Numbered from the stretch's first letter, positions 33,279 through 42,460 are shown. The stretch: 64,000 nucleotides of DNA from Chitinophaga hostae (GCF_018224885.1 NZ_JAGTXB010000001.1:744001-808000), one strand, 5' to 3'. Made by a program: numbers and translations. Notes: generated by a model not told the origin, from the sequence alone.

Positions 33279-34457
33279 ATGATGAAAACAAAAAACGTTT
33301 TAATTTCCGGCGCCAGTGTTGCCGGTCCGGCATTGGCTTTCTGGCTGCACCGTTATGGATTCCAGGTTACTATCATCGAACGCGCTCCGTGTATCCGGCC
33401 AGGCGGATATGCAGTGGATTTTCGTGGTGCAGCATTGGATATACTGGAGAAGATGGATATCCTGGAAGAAATACGCAAATTTGAAACACGCACAGGAACG
33501 ATTACTGTGGTAGATAAGCATAACAAAAAGATATCCCGCCTGCCCGATGGTTTTACCAGCGGAGAGTTGGAGATCATGCGCGGTGACCTGGCTGATGTAT
33601 TGTATAACGCCACAAAGCACAATATTACCTACCTCTTCGATGACAGTATTACCTCGCTGACTCAACATGCCGACGGCGTTGAAGTCGCTTTTGAACGTCA
33701 TCCGGTGCAGCAGTTCGATTTCGTGATCGGGGCCGACGGGCTCCATTCAAATGTGAGAAGAATTGCTTTTGGTGATGAAGCGCAGTTCCGTCACGATCTG
33801 GGCGTGTACATTGCCATTTTCACTACACCTAACTACATGGACCTCGGCATGAATGGCTTGTTTTACAGCACGCCGGGAAAAAAAGTAGGGCTTTTTGGTG
33901 CAAGAGAGAATACAGAAGCCAGGGCTTCTTTTTATTTTACGTCAGGACCATTGGCATATGATCGCCGGAATATAACCCAGCAGAAAGCAATTCTTCGCGA
34001 TCGTTTTGCGAAGGAGGAATGGGAGGTGCCGCGCTTGCTGGAGTTAATGGATCAGGCGCCTGATTTTTATTTTGATGCTGTGAGCCAGATAAAGATGGAT
34101 CGCTGGTCAACCGGGCGTATTGTGTTGTTGGGTGATGCGGCACATTGTGCCTCTCCTTTATCAGGGATGGGTACCAGTATGGCGGTGATAGGCGCCTATA
34201 TCCTGGCCGGGGAACTGAAGCAGGGCAATGGCGATTACACCACTGCATTCAGCAATTATGAAAACATGATGCGTGATTTTGTGACCCGGGGACAGCAGCT
34301 GGCAGATGGCGGCGCTGATTGGTTTGTACCGGCAACGCGTTTCCGGCACTGGCTGGCTCAGCAAATGTGGAAGATGTTGCCTTACTCACCATGGAAAAAT
34401 ATGATGATTGAGTTGCCATCGAAAATTGCCCGGTCCATTAAGCCGGCATCTTATTGA
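33279..34457 (+). CDS. FAD-dependent monooxygenase (PHBH fold)
   Basis: 392-residue group A flavin monooxygenase. The N-terminal Rossmann motif VLISGASVAGPALAFWLHRYG binds FAD, with the acidic strand end in VTIIERAPCIRPGGYAVDFRG. The DG motif is in DFVIGADGLHSNVRR and the second FAD motif in GRIVLLGDAAHCASPLSGMGTS. The length and fold match Tet(X)-like and polyketide hydroxylases, but the substrate cannot be read and resistance activity should not be assumed. ATG at 33279 or the adjacent one at 33282. Single-gene unit. Confidence 0.9.
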   Translation: MMKTKNVLISGASVAGPALAFWLHRYGFQVTIIERAPCIRPGGYAVDFRGAALDILEKMDILEEIRKFETRTGTITVVDKHNKKISRLPDGFTSGELEIMRGDLADVLYNATKHNITYLFDDSITSLTQHADGVEVAFERHPVQQFDFVIGADGLHSNVRRIAFGDEAQFRHDLGVYIAIFTTPNYMDLGMNGLFYSTPGKKVGLFGARENTEARASFYFTSGPLAYDRRNITQQKAILRDRFAKEEWEVPRLLELMDQAPDFYFDAVSQIKMDRWSTGRIVLLGDAAHCASPLSGMGTSMAVIGAYILAGELKQGNGDYTTAFSNYENMMRDFVTRGQQLADGGADWFVPATRFRHWLAQQMWKMLPYSPWKNMMIELPSKIARSIKPASY

Positions 34458-34519
34458 ATAGTAAAGGAGAAATAAATAATAGTTCACGCTTAAGCGGAAA
34501 TCAACAGCTGTTTGGGTGA

Positions 34520-34999
34520 TCAGAATCTGAAATCGAATTTATTAATATCGGTTCTGACAGACTTTACAGCATCTGAAGGAGTTTGTTCACCGGCAACAAC
34601 CAGTTTAATGCCAGGTAAATAGTCGTCCGTTACCACCAGGTTAGCCATTATCAAAGGGTCTAACAACTCAATCGTAAGATCCCCTTTGCTGGTATCAATG
34701 CTGGTTTTGTATCTCAACTCGCCGTCGTCGAAATCGAATTCAAAGTTACCGATGTTAAGTCCCCAGTTGGCCCTGGTGATGAACTCCGTGATAGCCGGAA
34801 ATTTATCGGCAGGTATTTTATCCGGGAGTACAGACAGGCATATCACCTGTTTCAGGTGCTCATTGATTCTTATGAAACAGGCCCAGGATCCGTTTTTAGT
34901 TTCATAATTAAACCGGTAAATAGGCTCGGTGGCATGTTGTTGCAGTGGCCATCCTTTCTCATGAAAGTAGTCGATTATTGTATTGGCTAAATCATTCAT
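34520..34999 (-). CDS. YbjN-domain protein (secretion-chaperone-like fold)
   Basis: 159 residues with the YbjN pattern: an amphipathic N-terminal helix (NDLANTIIDYFHEKGW), a strand pair YRFNYETKNGSWACFIRINEHLKQVICLSVLP, a helix FPAITEFITRANWGLNIGNFEFDFDDGELRYKTSI, and a C-terminal helix. YbjN domains share the fold of type III secretion chaperones. It lies 33 bp downstream of the 1034-residue eCIS-core gene on the same strand, where effector chaperones or immunity proteins are often found. Either role is possible; the fold favours a chaperone. Not proven. Confidence 0.75.
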   Translation of the reverse strand: MNDLANTIIDYFHEKGWPLQQHATEPIYRFNYETKNGSWACFIRINEHLKQVICLSVLPDKIPADKFPAITEFITRANWGLNIGNFEFDFDDGELRYKTSIDTSKGDLTIELLDPLIMANLVVTDDYLPGIKLVVAGEQTPSDAVKSVRTDINKFDFRF

Positions 35000-35032
35000 T
35001 GTTTGTGTATTTTATGATGTTAGCGGCTGCTA

Positions 35033-38000
35033 TTACCAGCCTGTTATATTCAGCCCGCTTTCGGCCGCCTGGGCAATGAAATTTTGTTTGGACAGGCCAG
35101 ACCATCTCGTTGAATGGAATTCGGTCTGCAGGTCGGCAGCTGGCGCTGTTTTTAAATCGATGCTTAAGGTAACACCTTTATTGGTAGTTAACCTGGCAAA
35201 ACTACCTGCTCCGTAGATCATCAAAAATTCACTCCGATGGTGCTTGCTGTATGCCCCTGCCACGTCAAGTGCGTCGCCCAATACGCCGCCGCCGAGTATT
35301 TTCAGTCTTTCTTTTTGTGCAGGATTTAAAAGGTTAATAGTTGGAACGGAGACCATTTTTACCACCATCGCTCTTTTCCCAAGTTCTGCTCCATAAATGG
35401 AAGAAGAAGTTATTTTTTTACCAATATACAGGCCCGGCCCCTGAGTGCTGGGAACAGTAGAAGTGGCATTACGCAGAGATGGGGAGGCTATTTTAGCCAG
35501 GTGATCTGCTTTAGTGCTCCAGGTGTACCAGGTAGCGGTTGTTTTCTCCATTTCCGCAATTTGTTCAAGCTGGCTGATGCGGTTAAGTCTGTCTGCATCA
35601 ACGGCATCGCCGGCAGCCGGTAAATAGGCATCACCATGATAGTGCCTGATAAGTGCAGCTTTGAGCTGGGCTTTGTGTGTAGGATCAATTGTTAACCCTG
35701 CCATAGCGGTATTTATGCCCCCCATCGCTAAGGTGCTGGGTGGTGTGGCCACCGCAGTTTGCACTGCCGCCCTTACGGCTTCAATCGCAATCAATTGAGT
35801 GGGGGTAGCGAAATCAAGAATTACTTTCGGGATGTCTGCTTTTTCGAGTACTGCTCTCTGTTCATCTTTGATCAATCCTTTTCCGGCGTGATGGTGTAAC
35901 AGCAGCGAGTTAAGCAACGACTCGGCATGCGCTTCCCCATAAGTATTGCCCAGGTGAATGTAAGAGGTATGCAGTTTTATCTGGCGAACAGCCTGTAGTT
36001 TCAACGCAGCCTTATCGGGGCCGTTGATGACCTGTGCGGCGGTGACTTCACCCAGCCGGTTCAGGTGAGCCGTATCTTTTTCGGTCATAGCAGTCTGTGG
36101 TACTTTAGAAATACCTTGTGTAGAAATATTGTTCTTGAGATCTTGCTGGGTATGCGCCGGATTAGGAAGAATGCCTGCGAGATAATCTTTCCAGGTCATG
36201 GATAAATAGGCTTTTGGATACACGTTGGTCAGTACGCCATCATCGGCCAGTAATCCTGCAAATTTATCTCTCGTCATAGGGAATAAATTGCCGGCGTCTT
36301 CGTATTCCATACCCGGGTCGGTGCGATCGATATTAAAAGGAAGACCATAAGCTTCCGCCGCTTTAAATACTTCATAAAAGCTGTGGTCCCTGTTAGCCAT
36401 CATCCAGCCTGCGAGTCCCAGGCGTAGTGTTTTAAGCATGGAGAGATTTTTAATACCCAGGTTTTGAGCTGCGTGCAGCATCAGATCGGTAGATCCGGAG
36501 ATGCCTGCTTCCAGGCGTGCATTAATAGTGGAAGCTTCACGGGCGCTATCGGAACCTAGTTTTATGTCGAAGTACTCTCCTCCCTGGCTCCATGGCAGCT
36601 TGGTTGCCGGGTCAGCCTTAAAATTATTGCGTGCGGCATCATCGGGCGCAATATTGCCCCGTTGCTTTAGCACCAGGTTCACTTCTGCATCGGTGAGATC
36701 GGGCAAATCATTTACGGTCAACGTACGTTGCTCGGAAGTTTTTAATCCCGGACTTGCATTAGGTGTACGTTCCTTGTTGGCTTTGCTCGTAGCCGGATCC
36801 CACTTTACAATATCGCTGGGAATATTCTTGAATACATCGCGTTTGGTAAAGATACCTTCGGATACCCGCTCTCTGGCGGCAATGTCGGCGAAGTTGGTTA
36901 TCTCTGCGCCAGTGAGGGTTTTATCTAACCCCGTTTCCTTTCCGAAATCAGGAGCTACGGTACTTTCTGTGGTTGTTTTTACTACTGTAGGTCCTGTTGT
37001 GCGATGTTCCACTTTGTGAGCGTCTGACTTTATGTTCCAGGCCCTGCGTGCTTGTCCTTTTGCCTCTCTGTCCAGTTGTATGGCTGCAATTTTCAGCCAT
37101 TTGGATAAATTATTATTCCGCACAGCATTATAAACCAGTTTAAGTTTTGAACGCAATGGCTGTCCCTTATCCCTGAGCACCAGGTTGATATTGGTGGCCG
37201 TCATGTCAAATGCGCCATAATAGTTATCGCCCGGAGGCCATCCAAATTCATTTTCGTAAACTTTTCCTAACGCGGTGGAAGTATTTTTTGCCCAGGCATC
37301 CACAATGGTTCTTACTATTCCCACTATCGTATCTACCTGGTCATTTACGGTGGCATCTTCCATTATTAGAGGCGCCATTTTGGTCTCGAACTCAAGCGCC
37401 TTGGCGGCATACTTCTCTTCTGCCTGTTGGTTTACCCTCGCCTTACCGGTGGATGAGAGTGTTGCAAATACGCCTTGTATGGTTTGTGATGAACTGGTAA
37501 CGACCTGCTTTTTTTGAATGGGTGTTTCCGTAGCAAGGAGGGCCTGTTGTCCCATGCTGTCAGCTTCATTTTCCAGCGCAGGATCGTCATTCACATCAAT
37601 ACCGGATTTCATTTGCATCGTAGGTGTTACTCTCCCTTGTTTCTGCTGAACAACATGCCACGCTTCATGTGGTAAATGTTGTTCCTGGCCGGGTCCCAGG
37701 TGTATATCTGCTCCCTGCGCGTAAGCTAAAGCCTTTAATTGCGCCGGTTTATCGGAATTGTAATGCACCTTTACATCATCCATAGCAAAGCCGGAAATTG
37801 ACTCTATTCCCGTTTTTAAATTCGCGGGTAAATTACCCGCGCCTTCTTTATTTTGTATAAATGGCTGGGATACGGTTCCGTTGCTTTGATCGGCTTTTCT
37901 CTGCACCGTAAATTTTCCGGGCGTGTGGCCGGTTTCCGGGTTGTTTGCCGGGGAAGCCTGTACCATTGTTTTAGGTGGCGGAGATGGTGCGGTGTCATCC

Positions 38001-38137
38001 GTTTCAGCCTGCGCAGCCAGCGGGTGAATCGTAAAAGCTTGTACCGCAGGCAGGGAAACACCATGTTTGCTCTCGCTGGTATTGGCAGCGGTTTGAGGAG
38101 GGACCGGAGACGATTTTTCTATATGATTAGTTTTCAT
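35033..38137 (-). CDS. eCIS-core (DUF4157) effector-like protein with putative ART-like C-terminus
   Basis: 1034 residues, no signal peptide. Residues 1-80 are a low-complexity Pro/Gln/Thr-rich head. Residues about 100-200 are the DUF4157 (eCIS_core) domain with the metalloprotease-like HEAWH (157-161) in HLPHEAWHVVQQKQGRV. This domain marks cargo of extracellular contractile injection systems and polymorphic toxins. The middle third contains INARLEAGISGSTDLMLHAA and LRLGLAGWMMANRDHSFYEVF, seen in other large eCIS-core proteins. From about residue 867 the tail (YTWSTKADHLAKIA, then GPGLYIGKKI and SSIYG) resembles an ADP-ribosyltransferase fold. The toxin assignment is inference. No injection-system structural genes are near; a YbjN-fold gene follows after 33 bp. 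Confidence 0.8.
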   Translation of the reverse strand: MKTNHIEKSSPVPPQTAANTSESKHGVSLPAVQAFTIHPLAAQAETDDTAPSPPPKTMVQASPANNPETGHTPGKFTVQRKADQSNGTVSQPFIQNKEGAGNLPANLKTGIESISGFAMDDVKVHYNSDKPAQLKALAYAQGADIHLGPGQEQHLPHEAWHVVQQKQGRVTPTMQMKSGIDVNDDPALENEADSMGQQALLATETPIQKKQVVTSSSQTIQGVFATLSSTGKARVNQQAEEKYAAKALEFETKMAPLIMEDATVNDQVDTIVGIVRTIVDAWAKNTSTALGKVYENEFGWPPGDNYYGAFDMTATNINLVLRDKGQPLRSKLKLVYNAVRNNNLSKWLKIAAIQLDREAKGQARRAWNIKSDAHKVEHRTTGPTVVKTTTESTVAPDFGKETGLDKTLTGAEITNFADIAARERVSEGIFTKRDVFKNIPSDIVKWDPATSKANKERTPNASPGLKTSEQRTLTVNDLPDLTDAEVNLVLKQRGNIAPDDAARNNFKADPATKLPWSQGGEYFDIKLGSDSAREASTINARLEAGISGSTDLMLHAAQNLGIKNLSMLKTLRLGLAGWMMANRDHSFYEVFKAAEAYGLPFNIDRTDPGMEYEDAGNLFPMTRDKFAGLLADDGVLTNVYPKAYLSMTWKDYLAGILPNPAHTQQDLKNNISTQGISKVPQTAMTEKDTAHLNRLGEVTAAQVINGPDKAALKLQAVRQIKLHTSYIHLGNTYGEAHAESLLNSLLLHHHAGKGLIKDEQRAVLEKADIPKVILDFATPTQLIAIEAVRAAVQTAVATPPSTLAMGGINTAMAGLTIDPTHKAQLKAALIRHYHGDAYLPAAGDAVDADRLNRISQLEQIAEMEKTTATWYTWSTKADHLAKIASPSLRNATSTVPSTQGPGLYIGKKITSSSIYGAELGKRAMVVKMVSVPTINLLNPAQKERLKILGGGVLGDALDVAGAYSKHHRSEFLMIYGAGSFARLTTNKGVTLSIDLKTAPAADLQTEFHSTRWSGLSKQNFIAQAAESGLNITGW

Positions 38138-38290
38138 ACAGACAAATAGGGTTATTTTGATTTGTGTATGAATATATTGATTTTTTGGGAGAAATATAAA
38201 TTTAAACGGGGGGCGGTAAAGGGGAGGGAGAAGCTGATGGTACGTTTGGTTTTAGTTAATGAATAGTCATTGCTGACCGATGGAATAAAT

Positions 38291-38319
38291 AAAAAAGGAC
38301 AGACTTGCGTCCATCCTTT
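38291..38319 (-). terminator. Intrinsic terminator with GCAA tetraloop
   Basis: On the minus strand AAAGGATGGAC pairs with GTCTGTCCTTT (two wobbles) around a GCAA loop, then a T-run. It ends the transcript of the lipoprotein gene at 38363-39268. Confidence 0.85.
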
Positions 38320-38331
38320 AAAGCTTGCGGA
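38316..38331. repeat. 16-bp direct repeat, copy 1
   Basis: CTTTAAAGCTTGCGGA occurs here and at 39485-39500, where it covers the 3' terminus of tRNA-Ser. The pair encloses 1.15 kb holding one lipoprotein gene. It may be an attachment-site duplication or a copied terminator flank. Confidence 0.6.
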
Positions 38332-38362
38332 TAAATGCTGCGATGGTATATTTCGCTATCCG

Positions 38363-39268
38363 TTAAAATGGAATTGTCTCTGACGGGTTCCAGATACTGT
38401 TGATGGTTATACGAAAACCGCTATTAAATTCATCTACAGTTGGTGTGGTATATAAATTACCAGTTAATACCGTCTTTGTATTTTTGGAAAGCATGACATG
38501 TCTGATCGTTTTTGTTAAAATGGCATTTGTATTTCTGTCAGGATAACTAATATCTACTTCAATTTCCCCGGAAGTATTCATAATTAATTCATTAAATATT
38601 TGCTGACCCCTCCTCGGAATTTTCAACGACATAGTCATTTGTCCGCTATAGGTATCACCTGGAATATAATAGGACGAACTTTCATATCTCATCTTTACTG
38701 CTACATTTGAATCAGCGGCAGGCGCATCAATGATATTGACTTCCAGGCACGCCATCAGACGTTCTAAAGACAGGTTGAAGTTATTGGCAGCTGTATCAGT
38801 CCCTACAACAATGGATATCTTTTTGTAAAAGATATCTGGAAATGGACTTAGTATGCTATCGCCCTGAGCATCTACATTGAGACTTATACCATAATCTATA
38901 ATAAGGGAATCAGTTGCTGCCACCGCAGCTATTGAATAACTACCTGCCGGTAATGAGTCAGAAAATATTCCGAAATTTCCCTCTGTGGATTTTTGATGGA
39001 TAAAATTTACTCTCTCTCCGTACCGATTAAAGATAGAGAGATAGATATCTGATATGTTTGCTGTTGAGTCCTTTGCTAAAGTTGTTGTTGAGGAAGCTTG
39101 CCTGCCTAAAGGGGCAGGAAGGTGTTCAACTTTTTTTACAAAATCGGCTACGCTTACCTTGATAGGAACTTTCGGGGCCTGGGCGATTGGTGCTTTAGTG
39201 TTGTTGTCCTTAGCACACGCATAAAACAGTACGCTAAAAGATAGCGCTACAAACCATTTCTTTTTCAT
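38363..39268 (-). CDS. Lipoprotein, possibly fimbrillin-like
   Basis: 301 residues. The signal FVALSFSVLFYACAK has a lipobox cysteine at residue 18. The mature part is beta-rich, with SDIYLSIFNRYGERVNFIHQ, LPAGSYSIAAVAATDSL and RLMACLEVNIIDAPAADSNVAVKM, a two-domain pattern similar to FimB/Mfa2-type fimbrial anchor proteins and other surface lipoproteins of Bacteroidota. The family assignment is weak. It lies between two copies of a 16-bp repeat beside tRNA-Ser and is followed by a strong terminator. No pilus partner genes are close. Confidence 0.6.
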   Translation of the reverse strand: MKKKWFVALSFSVLFYACAKDNNTKAPIAQAPKVPIKVSVADFVKKVEHLPAPLGRQASSTTTLAKDSTANISDIYLSIFNRYGERVNFIHQKSTEGNFGIFSDSLPAGSYSIAAVAATDSLIIDYGISLNVDAQGDSILSPFPDIFYKKISIVVGTDTAANNFNLSLERLMACLEVNIIDAPAADSNVAVKMRYESSSYYIPGDTYSGQMTMSLKIPRRGQQIFNELIMNTSGEIEVDISYPDRNTNAILTKTIRHVMLSKNTKTVLTGNLYTTPTVDEFNSGFRITINSIWNPSETIPF

Positions 39269-39453
39269 AGATAAAAGGTGTTTTGAGAATTTAAATTATA
39301 AGGATTGAAAAATTGAGATTACAGGGGTTATTGCATTATTTGGATATAGGGGTTACTTACATTTAACATCGGGTTAAAGATAGCGTTTTCTGCTTTAAAA
39401 AGGAAAATCCGAGCCTTAAATTATGCGATAATTTTTATGTAAATAAGCAAAAC

Positions 39454-39488
39454 AAAAAAGCCCTGATAACTTGCGCTACCAGAGCTTT
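39454..39488 (-). terminator. Intrinsic terminator of tRNA-Ser
   Basis: A 14-bp stem (several wobbles) closed by a GCAA tetraloop and followed by TTTTTT on the minus strand, starting 9 bp past the tRNA 3' end. Confidence 0.85.
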
Positions 39489-39500
39489 AAAGCTTGCGGA
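39485..39500. repeat. 16-bp direct repeat, copy 2 (tRNA-Ser 3' end)
   Basis: Same sequence as 38316-38331. The last four bases belong to the tRNA-Ser acceptor end. Confidence 0.6.
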
Positions 39501-39583
39501 GAAGAAGGGATTCGAACCCTTGATAGGCTTTCACCTATACACACTTTCCAGGCGTGCCAGTTCAACCACTCCTGCACTTCTCC
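39497..39583 (-). tRNA. tRNA-Ser (anticodon GGA)
   Basis: 87-nt class II tRNA. The acceptor stem is GGAGAAG/CTTCTCC with discriminator G. The anticodon loop CTGGAAA contains GGA, which reads UCC/UCU codons. A long variable arm (GTGTATAGGTGAAAGCCTAT) confirms serine. T-loop GGTTCGAATCC. CCA is not encoded. Confidence 0.95.
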
Positions 39584-39674
39584 GTGATTATCTTTCCCTG
39601 AATAAAACGGAAGGGTTGATTTTCCAATTCAGGGTTGCAAAGATAATCCTTTAGTTCAGATTTCAAAAAAGAAT

Positions 39675-40367
39675 TTAATTCTTATCGTATATCTTCCAGA
39701 TACCACCTCCTAAAAGGCCGCCTACTATGGGTCCTACAATAAATACCCATAAATTGCTCAGCGCCTGTCCACCTACAAAAATGGCCGGTCCGATACTGCG
39801 TGCAGGGTTTACTGATACGCCGGTTACAGGGATGCCCACAATATGGATCATTGTAAGACACAAACCGATGGCTAAGCCTGCAAAAGCGCCGTTGCCATTG
39901 TTTTTGCTGGTGGTGCCATGTACTACAACCAGGAAAATAGCCGTCAGCACTATTTCGGCTATCAGGCCACTAACAAGGGAGTAGTGATCCGGAGATCCCT
40001 GGTCTACCCCATTTGCACCAAGACCATTGGCAGCGAGGCTGTAATCGGCTTTACCCTGGGCAATAAAGTACAATACGGCGGAAGCCACTATCGCACCCAG
40101 TATTTGTGATACAATGTAGGCGCCGGCATCTTTGCCTGATATTTTCCCGGTCGACCACAGGGAAATTGTAATGGCCGGGTTAAGATGACAGCCGGAAATA
40201 TGACCTACAGCATATGCCATCGTTACTACCGATAAACCAAATGCAAAAGCAATACCCAGGAACCCCACATGAGCTCCAGCCAGCACGGCACTGCCACAAC
40301 CCATGAATACCAGCACAAAAGTGCCAAAGAACTCTGCAATACATTTCTGCGATAAGGTGATTGTCAT
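39675..40367 (-). CDS. aqpZ: Aquaporin Z
   Basis: 230-residue major-intrinsic-protein channel for water. Six membrane segments and the two NPA motifs, HLNPAIT (about 63-65) and SVNPARS (about 187-189), are in place. The arginine after the second NPA forms part of the selectivity filter, and GHISGCHLNPA matches AqpZ rather than glycerol facilitators. It starts at MTITLSQKCIAEFFGTFVLVF. Single-gene unit between tRNA-Ser and ansA. Confidence 0.96.
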   Translation of the reverse strand: MTITLSQKCIAEFFGTFVLVFMGCGSAVLAGAHVGFLGIAFAFGLSVVTMAYAVGHISGCHLNPAITISLWSTGKISGKDAGAYIVSQILGAIVASAVLYFIAQGKADYSLAANGLGANGVDQGSPDHYSLVSGLIAEIVLTAIFLVVVHGTTSKNNGNGAFAGLAIGLCLTMIHIVGIPVTGVSVNPARSIGPAIFVGGQALSNLWVFIVGPIVGGLLGGGIWKIYDKN

Positions 40368-40447
40368 AGAGTAGAAAATTTTGTGGTGATTAGAAATCGG
40401 GGAATGTGAAATTGGTGATAGTTAAATTTACCGCAAATATTCAAGAT

Positions 40448-40485
40448 AAAAAAAAACGTGAAACACAACTTAGTGTACTTCACGC
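40448..40485 (-). terminator. Intrinsic terminator of ansA
   Basis: On the minus strand CGTGAAGTACAC pairs with GTGTTTCACG, followed by at least nine T. Located 22 bp after the ansA stop. Confidence 0.85.
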
Positions 40486-40506
40486 TTGTATATGCTTATG
40501 AGGATC

Positions 40507-41559
40507 TTAATATACTTCAATAGGTGTTAGCTCGCCACGTAAAGATGTTTCTATCATCTTTTTTGTTTCTTCCGGTGATAAGCCCTGTCCCAACACAAAC
40601 ATCAGTTTGGTAACGGCGGCTTCAAAGGTCATATCATGGCCGCTTACCACGCCGATTTCCACCAGGTGCTGGCTGGTTTCGTACTTTCCTAACTCCACTG
40701 AACCTCCGTCACATTGGGTAATATCCACTACCAAGGCACCGTTGTCGATTACTTTTTTAATGCTCTCAATAAACCAGGGCTGGGTATTGGTATTACCGCT
40801 GCCAAAGGTTTCCATGATCACTCCTTTCAGGCCTGATACGCTCAATGTTGCTTCCACGGCTCTCCTGGTGATGCCCGGGAATAGCTTCAGTACCGTAATA
40901 TTTGTTTCCAGTTCTTTGTGCACCTTCAGTGGTTGTACCGGTGGAGGTAAAATAAACTGGTGCTTGAATTTGATATCAATACCCGCTTCGGCCAGCTGGG
41001 GATAGTTCATGGTGTAGAACGCCTCAAACTTCTCGGCGTTATATTTTTTGGAACGGTTACCGCGGAAAAGAGAGAAATCAAAGTAGATGCATACTTCCGG
41101 GACCATAGATACTGTGGTGCCATTATGTCTGCTGCAGGCTATTTCCATGGCCGTAATAATATTTTCCTTGGCATCGGTACGTATTTTCCCGATAGGTAGC
41201 TGTGAGCCGGTTAAAATAACGGGCTTCGACAGGTTTTCCAGCATAAAGCTTAAAGCAGAAGCCGTAAAGGCCATGGTGTCGGAACCATGTAATATTACAA
41301 AACCATCGTACCGGTCGTACCTGTCTTCAATAATACTGGCCAGTTCTACCCATATCTCCGGCTGCATGTCTGATGAATCAATAGGCGGATTAAATGCGTA
41401 CACATAAAAATCAATGCCCATCCGGTATAGCTCCGGTAAATTATTCCTTATTTCGTTGAATCCGATAGGTCGCAGTGCTTTGGTTTTATCATCGTAGATC
41501 ATACCCACTGTACCGCCCGTGTAGATAATCAGTATTTTACTCATTGTGCTAGTAGCCAT
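40507..41559 (-). CDS. ansA: Type I L-asparaginase
   Basis: About 350 residues; hydrolyses asparagine to aspartate and ammonia in the cytoplasm. The nucleophile threonine is in ILIIYTGGTVGMIYDD, and the second catalytic block is YDGFVILHGSDTMAFTASAL. The C-terminal domain has LKGVIMETFGSGNTNTQPW and VDITQCDGGSVELGKYE. No signal peptide. A TACCTTTG -7 box at 41566-41573 excludes the first in-frame ATG at 41568. The next ATG (41559, MATSTMSK) lies 6 bp after the box, giving a leaderless mRNA; the ATG at 41544 (MSKILIIY) is the alternative. Confidence 0.94.
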   Translation of the reverse strand: MATSTMSKILIIYTGGTVGMIYDDKTKALRPIGFNEIRNNLPELYRMGIDFYVYAFNPPIDSSDMQPEIWVELASIIEDRYDRYDGFVILHGSDTMAFTASALSFMLENLSKPVILTGSQLPIGKIRTDAKENIITAMEIACSRHNGTTVSMVPEVCIYFDFSLFRGNRSKKYNAEKFEAFYTMNYPQLAEAGIDIKFKHQFILPPPVQPLKVHKELETNITVLKLFPGITRRAVEATLSVSGLKGVIMETFGSGNTNTQPWFIESIKKVIDNGALVVDITQCDGGSVELGKYETSQHLVEIGVVSGHDMTFEAAVTKLMFVLGQGLSPEETKKMIETSLRGELTPIEVY

Positions 41560-41565
41560 TCCCTG

Positions 41566-41573
41566 CAAAGGTA
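41566..41573 (-). promoter_or_regulatory. -7 box close to start codon (ansA)
   Basis: TACCTTTG on the minus strand, 6 bp before the ATG at 41559. It decides the start choice and suggests a leaderless transcript. Confidence 0.55.
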
Positions 41574-41585
41574 TTCACTAAACAG

Positions 41586-42356
41586 TTAGAGCGTTTTGAA
41601 TAATTTCCGGGCATTGCTGCTTGTTATAGCTGCTACGTCTGCTATTTTTAGATTTTTTATATCTGCTACCTTTTCTCCGGCCAGGGGGAGATAGGCACTT
41701 TCATTACGTTTGCCACGGTAAGGTACTGGCGCCAGGTAGGGCGCATCTGTTTCCAATACGATGTGCGACAGGTCTATTTCTTCCAGCAGCTTGTCTAATC
41801 CCGACTTCTTAAATGTAACCACACCGCCTATCCCGAGGTAAAAGCCCAGGTCAATAATTTCCTTTGCCTCTTCCAGCGTGCCGGAAAAGCAATGGAATAC
41901 GCCGCTTAAACGGCCATCCTGCAATCCTTTTACTTCGTTGATACATTCCCGTGTGGCTTCGCGGCTGTGAATAGATACCGGTAAGCCGTACTCCCTCGCC
42001 AATACCAACTGCTCCTGGAATGCCCGGTATTGCTGCGGTAACAACGACTTATCCCAGTAAAAGTCAAGTCCTATTTCCCCGATAGCCCTGAAAGAACGCT
42101 GTTGCAGCCAGGCTTTTACCAGGTCCAGCTGCTCGTCTACCGCCTCTTTTACGTAACAGGGATGTATGCCCATCATGGCATGGATATGCCCGGGATACCT
42201 CGCTTCCAGGGCCAGCATACCCTCAATGGAGCTCTCGTCTATATTCGGTAACAACAATTGATCTACCCCCGCTGCGATAGCCCGCGCTACCATTTCTTCC
42301 CGGTCGGCCTCAAATTCTTCAGCATATAGGTGCGTATGGGTATCTATCCAAAGCAT
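41586..42356 (-). CDS. tatD: TatD-family metal-dependent DNase
   Basis: 256-residue TIM-barrel hydrolase. Metal-binding residues are visible in WIDTHTHLYAEEF (HxH), AIGEIGLDFYW, PVSIHSREAT, GVFHCFSG and ETDAPYLAP. TatD enzymes are 3'-5' exonucleases and D-aminoacyl or DNA-repair hydrolases. A TACCTTTG box at 42416-42423 lies about 60 bp upstream of the ATG. It is followed 18 bp later by ansA, which has its own promoter. Confidence 0.93.
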   Translation of the reverse strand: MLWIDTHTHLYAEEFEADREEMVARAIAAGVDQLLLPNIDESSIEGMLALEARYPGHIHAMMGIHPCYVKEAVDEQLDLVKAWLQQRSFRAIGEIGLDFYWDKSLLPQQYRAFQEQLVLAREYGLPVSIHSREATRECINEVKGLQDGRLSGVFHCFSGTLEEAKEIIDLGFYLGIGGVVTFKKSGLDKLLEEIDLSHIVLETDAPYLAPVPYRGKRNESAYLPLAGEKVADIKNLKIADVAAITSSNARKLFKTL

Positions 42357-42415
42357 AATAATTTATTTATTAAATTTGTAATTTCTTTAATATTTAAAGG
42401 ATATCTTTATACCTG

Positions 42416-42423
42416 CAAAGGTA
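42416..42423 (-). promoter_or_regulatory. -7 box of tatD
   Basis: TACCTTTG on the minus strand fits TAnnTTTG, about 60 bp before the tatD ATG. Confidence 0.45.
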
Positions 42424-42460
42424 AACACCGAAAAACCTATTTGCTAATAAAACCTAAACT

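Noticed and set aside
33279..34457. Tet(X)-type tetracycline-inactivating enzyme
   Set aside because: Only the general flavin monooxygenase motifs are shared; the start and substrate region differ from Tet(X), so resistance is not supported.
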